Shown: piece after piece, positions 59,301 through 64,000 of the stretch
How positions within the stretch are numbered: position 1 is the stretch's first letter
Layout: the number at the start of each line of letters is the position of its first letter
Source of the DNA: Dendrocalamus latiflorus
Taxonomy: Eukaryota; Streptophyta; Magnoliopsida; Poales; Poaceae
NCBI GenBank assembly: GCA_017311315.1
Contig: CM029609.1
Span: 41,417,969 to 41,481,968, forward strand
DNA: 64,000 nucleotides
Direction of reading: 5' to 3'
The notes under the pieces: generated by a model
Told to the model about the DNA's origin: nothing
The model's database searches: none
Seen by the model: only the letters and a program-made list of their open reading frames with translations
Translations under genes and position numbers: made by a program

Positions 59301-60267
59301 GTCTGCTTGTAATGTGAGGATAAATGTAATATGCAATATCTAAACCTTAAAAATTAAAATTGTAGCACAGATGCAGTTGTAGCTGCTTGTTCTTGTACTG
59401 GTTGAACCAAAGCTGAAAATATCAGAATCGATCACCTCAGTACCTATTAACTTGATTTTTTTCTGAAGACTGTTTATGATTCTACAGAGGACTACGTAGG
59501 TTCAATGTATGGAAGGGGAACACTAAAGTCCCCCCAACAATCACATTGAACATTTCTTTCTTCACACCACACTAGCACAGTAATACACAACCTCTATGTG
59601 TTTCCTCTTACCAATGTTTGCTAAAAAAAATTCTTTGTCCATCAAAATACATCTGGCACTGTATTCAACTTTTCCATACAAAGCAAATAACTTTACTAAC
59701 ACACCAGGAGTTATTGATCACAGTACCAAGGTACCACCTATAAAAGTTGCTTATTGTAGAACGCTGCTCGGTAGGTAAATCGAAATCTTGTGGTGTTGAT
59801 AATGTAATTGTAAGAAAAATAAACGTTGCTTTATGATCGATGAAATTGCAGAAATAATTAACACAAGATATAATTGCAGAAATAAGAGCATTACAATCAC
59901 GCGAGACGCGACCCACACAAAGCCTCGCAGCCACACATTCCTAAAGGCCTAGGTTATCAACAGAGAGACCAATCACCTGTAACCCCGCGATGGCCTCCCA
60001 GGTGGAGAGGGGCGCGACGGCGTCGTCGTCGAGGAGGTTCTGGCGGAAGGAGAGCTTGCAGAGGACGGGGAGGCGGCCGATGCGGGGGTCGACCACGGCG
60101 AGGCGGTTGGCCGTGAGGTCGAGCTCCTCCAGGGTGGGCGGAATCTCCACCTCGCTCAGATCGTGCAGCTGGCAGCTTGTCAGGTCCAGGCACCGCTCCG
60201 CCTCCTCCACCTCCATCTCCGCCCCCGCCTCCGCCTCCGCAGCGGCCTGCGGATCGCCGGAGGCCAT
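56385..60267 (-). CDS. SDS22-type PP1 regulatory subunit (LRR), 6 exons
   Basis: Join 60267-59977, 58777-58547, 58440-58294, 58209-58067, 57431-57317, 56465-56385: 1,008 nt, 335 residues. All introns begin GT and end AG and phases agree. SDS22 (PPP1R7) binds protein phosphatase 1 catalytic subunit and steers its localisation and substrate choice, mainly in the nucleus. An acidic Ala/Glu-rich N-terminus (residues 1-30) precedes about eleven 22-residue leucine-rich repeats of the SDS22 type (L..L.L..N.I..I.GL). A cap follows, with AKTPNYSSTLKKIFPNLEQI, the diagnostic C-terminal LRR cap. Length fits the family (about 330-360). The GC-rich first exon and CpG-rich upstream region suit a TATA-less housekeeping promoter. 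It is divergent from the NFD6-like gene. Intron 1 is 1.2 kb; the intron between exons 4 and 5 holds a repeat insertion. Confidence 0.95.
57545..58055. mobile_element. insertion in SDS22 intron with two tRNA-like heads
   Basis: Bounded by weakly inverted 'gataaattacagggtttactatttcg' and, from the right, 'gatagtttatcaggtaaaactatttcg'. Inside, 57698-57755 has A-box-like TAGCCCAATGGCAAG and B-box-like GGATCGAATCC on the plus strand. 57848-57905 has, on the minus strand, TGGCCTGGTGGTAGG and GTTCGAGTCTCC. The two face each other across about 90 bp. It may be a fold-back element that has caught SINE sequences, or an inverted SINE pair. Confidence 0.5.
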
Positions 60268-60563
60268 GGGGACCGTGTCGAGGAGCGTGGGGTTTCGACT
60301 TTCGAGAGTTCCTGGACGAAGCGGCGGAGTTAAGCAAAGGAAGAGGAGCGGTTGCAAGTGGCCGCTGGCCGGGCCGAGTGGGCTGATCTCTTGGGCCTAC
60401 GACCTCGGCTCAACTATGAAACTAATAGCACAGCCCACTTTGGATTCGGAATCGTCAGTAGTAAAAGCCTAACAAAGCCCACTCACATGGAGCTCCTCAA
60501 ATCGCAAGGTCCAGAACCCTAAAACCCTGGCCCTTCCTTCCCCTCTCCACCTCCTCCCCGGCC
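60268..60563. promoter_or_regulatory. shared divergent promoter, SDS22 / NFD6-like
   Basis: The 296 bp between the two start codons drive genes in opposite directions. It contains two 'agccca' type words in each orientation (for example 'cagcccac', 'aagcccact', 'ttgggcct') of the GCCCA/TGGGC class common in plant bidirectional housekeeping promoters. No TATA is seen. Confidence 0.65.
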
Positions 60564-60909
60564 ATGGCGTCGCGCCTCCGCTCCTTCTCCCGCCCCGCCG
60601 CCGCCTTCCTCCGCTCCGCCGCTGCCCGGGGTGCCGCCGCCTCCCTCCCCCACTCCCTCGCTCCCGTCCCCAGGTAGGCAACCGACCCCCGTGTACGTTT
60701 CCCTTCGCGGGTATGTCTCCGAATAAAATTTTAGCTGGGGTTTTATGTGGCGCAGGCCGTCGGCCGTTGGGCGGAGGATGGGGCTGGCGCGGTCTCTGCA
60801 GCCGCTTCACAACGCAGTCTCGGCGGCGCGGCTGACGTCGCGGCTGGGGGCGGAGGTGGCTCGGGCAGTGTTGCAGGGTACGCTCTGCAGCTCCTACCCG
60901 GGAGTCTGA
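60564..60909 (+). CDS. NFD6-like mitochondrial protein, 2 exons
   Basis: Join 60564-60673 and 60756-60909: 264 nt, 87 residues; donor CCCAG|GTAGGC, acceptor GGCGCAG|GCCG. The N-terminus (MASRLRSFSRPAAAFLRSAA) is Arg/Ser/Ala-rich without acids, a typical mitochondrial presequence. The conserved family core reads SLQPLHNAVSAARLTSRL, followed by LQGTLCSSYPGV, matching the NUCLEAR FUSION DEFECTIVE 6 family. In Arabidopsis NFD6 is mitochondrial and needed for polar nuclear fusion in the female gametophyte; its biochemical role is not known. A donor-like G|GTACGC just before the last nine codons could splice to a further exon and change the C-terminus, as happens in this family. Confidence 0.82.
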
Positions 60910-62802
<1,893 letters not shown>

Positions 62803-62944
62803 ACACATACGTACGTACGTACATTGCTCTTTATGTTTCGCGGGCACCCTTCTTTCCCATCTCGAGGCTTGACTGCATTTTCTGAATGAGTGGTTTATAT
62901 CACATTTTATGTTAATATTATCCATTTGAATTGTAGTTACCTGT

Positions 62945-63308
62945 GTTAGTTGTAGTGACTGCCTGCTGATGTAGCGTATTCAAGTGTCTAGGTGTTAACT
63001 CCTCAAAGGTACATTTTCTTTTTAAATTCACAAAGAAATCTGTTTAATGTTGTTTCTGGAGCTAACATGTGCTTATTGAAGGAGTAAGTCTTGTAGATAC
63101 ATTGAACTGAATAAGTTTAGTAGGTGGTTAGTTAGTTTTGCTTTAGTATCTTCAGCTTTTGCTTTAGCATCTTATCTCCACTTTCAGTTTTGCTTTCGGT
63201 TGTAATACTGACCTCTTGGTCTATAAGTATGTGTTGAGCTATGCCTTAAGGGCTAAGACAAGTAATACAGCAAGGAAAATCGCCCCAATACCTGTGCCAA
63301 AACTGACA
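62945..63308 (+). repeat. putative 5' LTR of a copia element
   Basis: The 3' edge is well defined by ...AAAACTGACA followed two bases later by the primer-binding site. The 5' edge (TGTTAGTTGTAG at about 62945) is a guess from the usual TG start, because the other LTR is outside the window. It contains a TATA-like 'tctataagtatg' near 63220. Confidence 0.45.
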
Positions 63309-63310
63309 TT

Positions 63311-63322
63311 TGGTATCAGAGC
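63311..63322 (+). other. primer-binding site, tRNA-Met type
   Basis: TGGTATCAGAGC, complementary to the 3' end of initiator tRNA-Met. This is the usual minus-strand primer site of plant copia retrotransposons. Confidence 0.9.
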
Positions 63323-63354
63323 CTTGCTCTTCTCCTCCCACATCGTGTGGCGCC

Positions 63355-64000
63355 ATGTCCCGTTCTTCCCACGCCTCCCTGACCTCCAGCCGGCGCAGAG
63401 CCAACACCGGCGACGCTGCAGACGCGGACGCTCGCGAGGCTCGCATCGCCGCAGCAGAGGCAGTGGCTCAGCAGGCGGCTGAGACAGCCAGGCAGGCGGC
63501 GGCCGCGGCTCAGGCCGCAGCGGCTGCTGCCGCCACCCTGCGCGCGGAGGTGGAGAATGACGTCGGCCGACCCCGCGTCTCGCGGAGCCCTCACAGGCAC
63601 CGCCGCGTTTCGCCGTTGCCGGAACGTCGCCGTGGGCGCGGAGGCAGGCGTGGGTCGCCAGCAGCCATCCAGACCGTCATCAAGGAGTCAGGCGGAAGCA
63701 CGCCGTGGCCAATGCTCACCAAAACCAATTACAACGAGTGGAGCTTGGTGATGAAGGTGAAGATGCAGGCGAGGGGGATGTGGGATGCGGTGCGGGACGA
63801 CGATGTCGACTTTCACGACGACCGTCGGGCGTTGGAGGCCATCCTCGCCGCCGTTCCGCCAGAGATGGCGCCCACCCTCGCGGATAAGGAAACCGCCAAG
63901 GACGCCTGGGACGCCATCACCGCGGCCCGCATTGGAAAGGATCGTGCTCGCCGAGCCACACAGCAGAAGCTGCGTCAGGAGTGGGATCGCTTGGCGTTCC
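63355..64000 (+). CDS. copia-type Gag, 5' part of the polyprotein (runs off the window)
   Basis: An ATG 32 bp after the primer-binding site opens a frame that stays open to the window end (215 codons). It starts MSRSSHASLTSSRRRAN, has an Ala/Glu/Arg-rich helical stretch (residues 25-65), a basic RRGRGGRRG stretch (about 92-102), then the copia gag-like domain beginning WPMLTKTNYNEWSL with MWDAV and a later AKDAWDAI block. This is the structural protein that packages the element's RNA. GC content is high and no stop is seen, so the element may be fairly young. Pol would lie to the right. Confidence 0.88.
   Translation, partial: MSRSSHASLTSSRRRANTGDAADADAREARIAAAEAVAQQAAETARQAAAAAQAAAAAAATLRAEVENDVGRPRVSRSPHRHRRVSPLPERRRGRGGRRGSPAAIQTVIKESGGSTPWPMLTKTNYNEWSLVMKVKMQARGMWDAVRDDDVDFHDDRRALEAILAAVPPEMAPTLADKETAKDAWDAITAARIGKDRARRATQQKLRQEWDRLAF

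Noticed and set aside
59990..60472. 160-codon plus-strand frame
   Set aside because: Antisense to SDS22 exon 1 and the promoter; Arg/Ser-rich as expected for a shadow of GC-rich coding.
60469..60810. 113-codon minus-strand frame
   Set aside because: Antisense to the NFD6-like exons.

Overview
The window is plant nuclear DNA, most probably from a grass close to Oryza. Three things point there: CACTA transposons whose subterminal arrays are built from a CACAGACGGTT motif, Tourist-type MITEs flanked by TTA or TAA, and host genes with GC-rich first exons and short introns. Species is an inference; no marker in the window fixes it. Only about 7 kb at the right (53.6-60.9 kb) holds ordinary host genes. 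The rest is layered transposable-element DNA.

Layout. 0.4-4.0 kb: a decayed PIF/Harbinger transposon, with a DDE transposase and a Myb/SANT-like ORF1, both on the minus strand. 4-16.5 kb: a G-rich minisatellite, a non-autonomous hAT element with a perfect 8-bp target duplication, a minisatellite, nested MITEs, a non-autonomous copia-like LTR element and scattered MITE fragments. 16.5-31.1 kb: CACTA-1, a 14.5-kb En/Spm element with an AAA/AAA duplication. It carries a ruined tnpD, a ruined second gene, and two solo LTRs of one family, each with its own 5-bp duplication. 31.3-37.7 kb: a microsatellite and retrotransposon-derived DNA. 38.0-50.05 kb: CACTA-2, a 12.0-kb element with an AAT/AAT duplication and much better preserved genes. 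51-53.5 kb: simple repeats and MITEs.

CACTA-2 is the most interesting object. It is a string of modules separated by islands of the terminal-type motif: island, a 186-codon ORF of unknown function (minus strand), island, a long near-perfect hairpin made by inverted duplication of a coding-like fragment, island, tnpD, island, a tnpA-like gene with a Ulp1-type protease domain, island. The transposase has a single-base frameshift. The second gene has one in-frame stop and an inverted piece of tnpD from a CACTA-1-like relative inserted in its protease region. The extra ORF and the hairpin are absent from CACTA-1, so they look like cargo. A roughly 310-bp inverted repeat pair lies outside both ends of CACTA-2.

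Host genes. An early-nodulin-like phytocyanin gene (minus, 2 exons) lies at 53.6-54.4 kb. An SDS22-type PP1 regulatory subunit gene (minus, 6 exons, 335 aa) lies at 56.4-60.3 kb. It is divergent from an NFD6-like mitochondrial protein gene (plus, 60.6-60.9 kb); their start codons are 297 bp apart, suggesting a shared promoter. At the right edge a copia retrotransposon begins (putative LTR, tRNA-Met primer-binding site, gag open to the window end).
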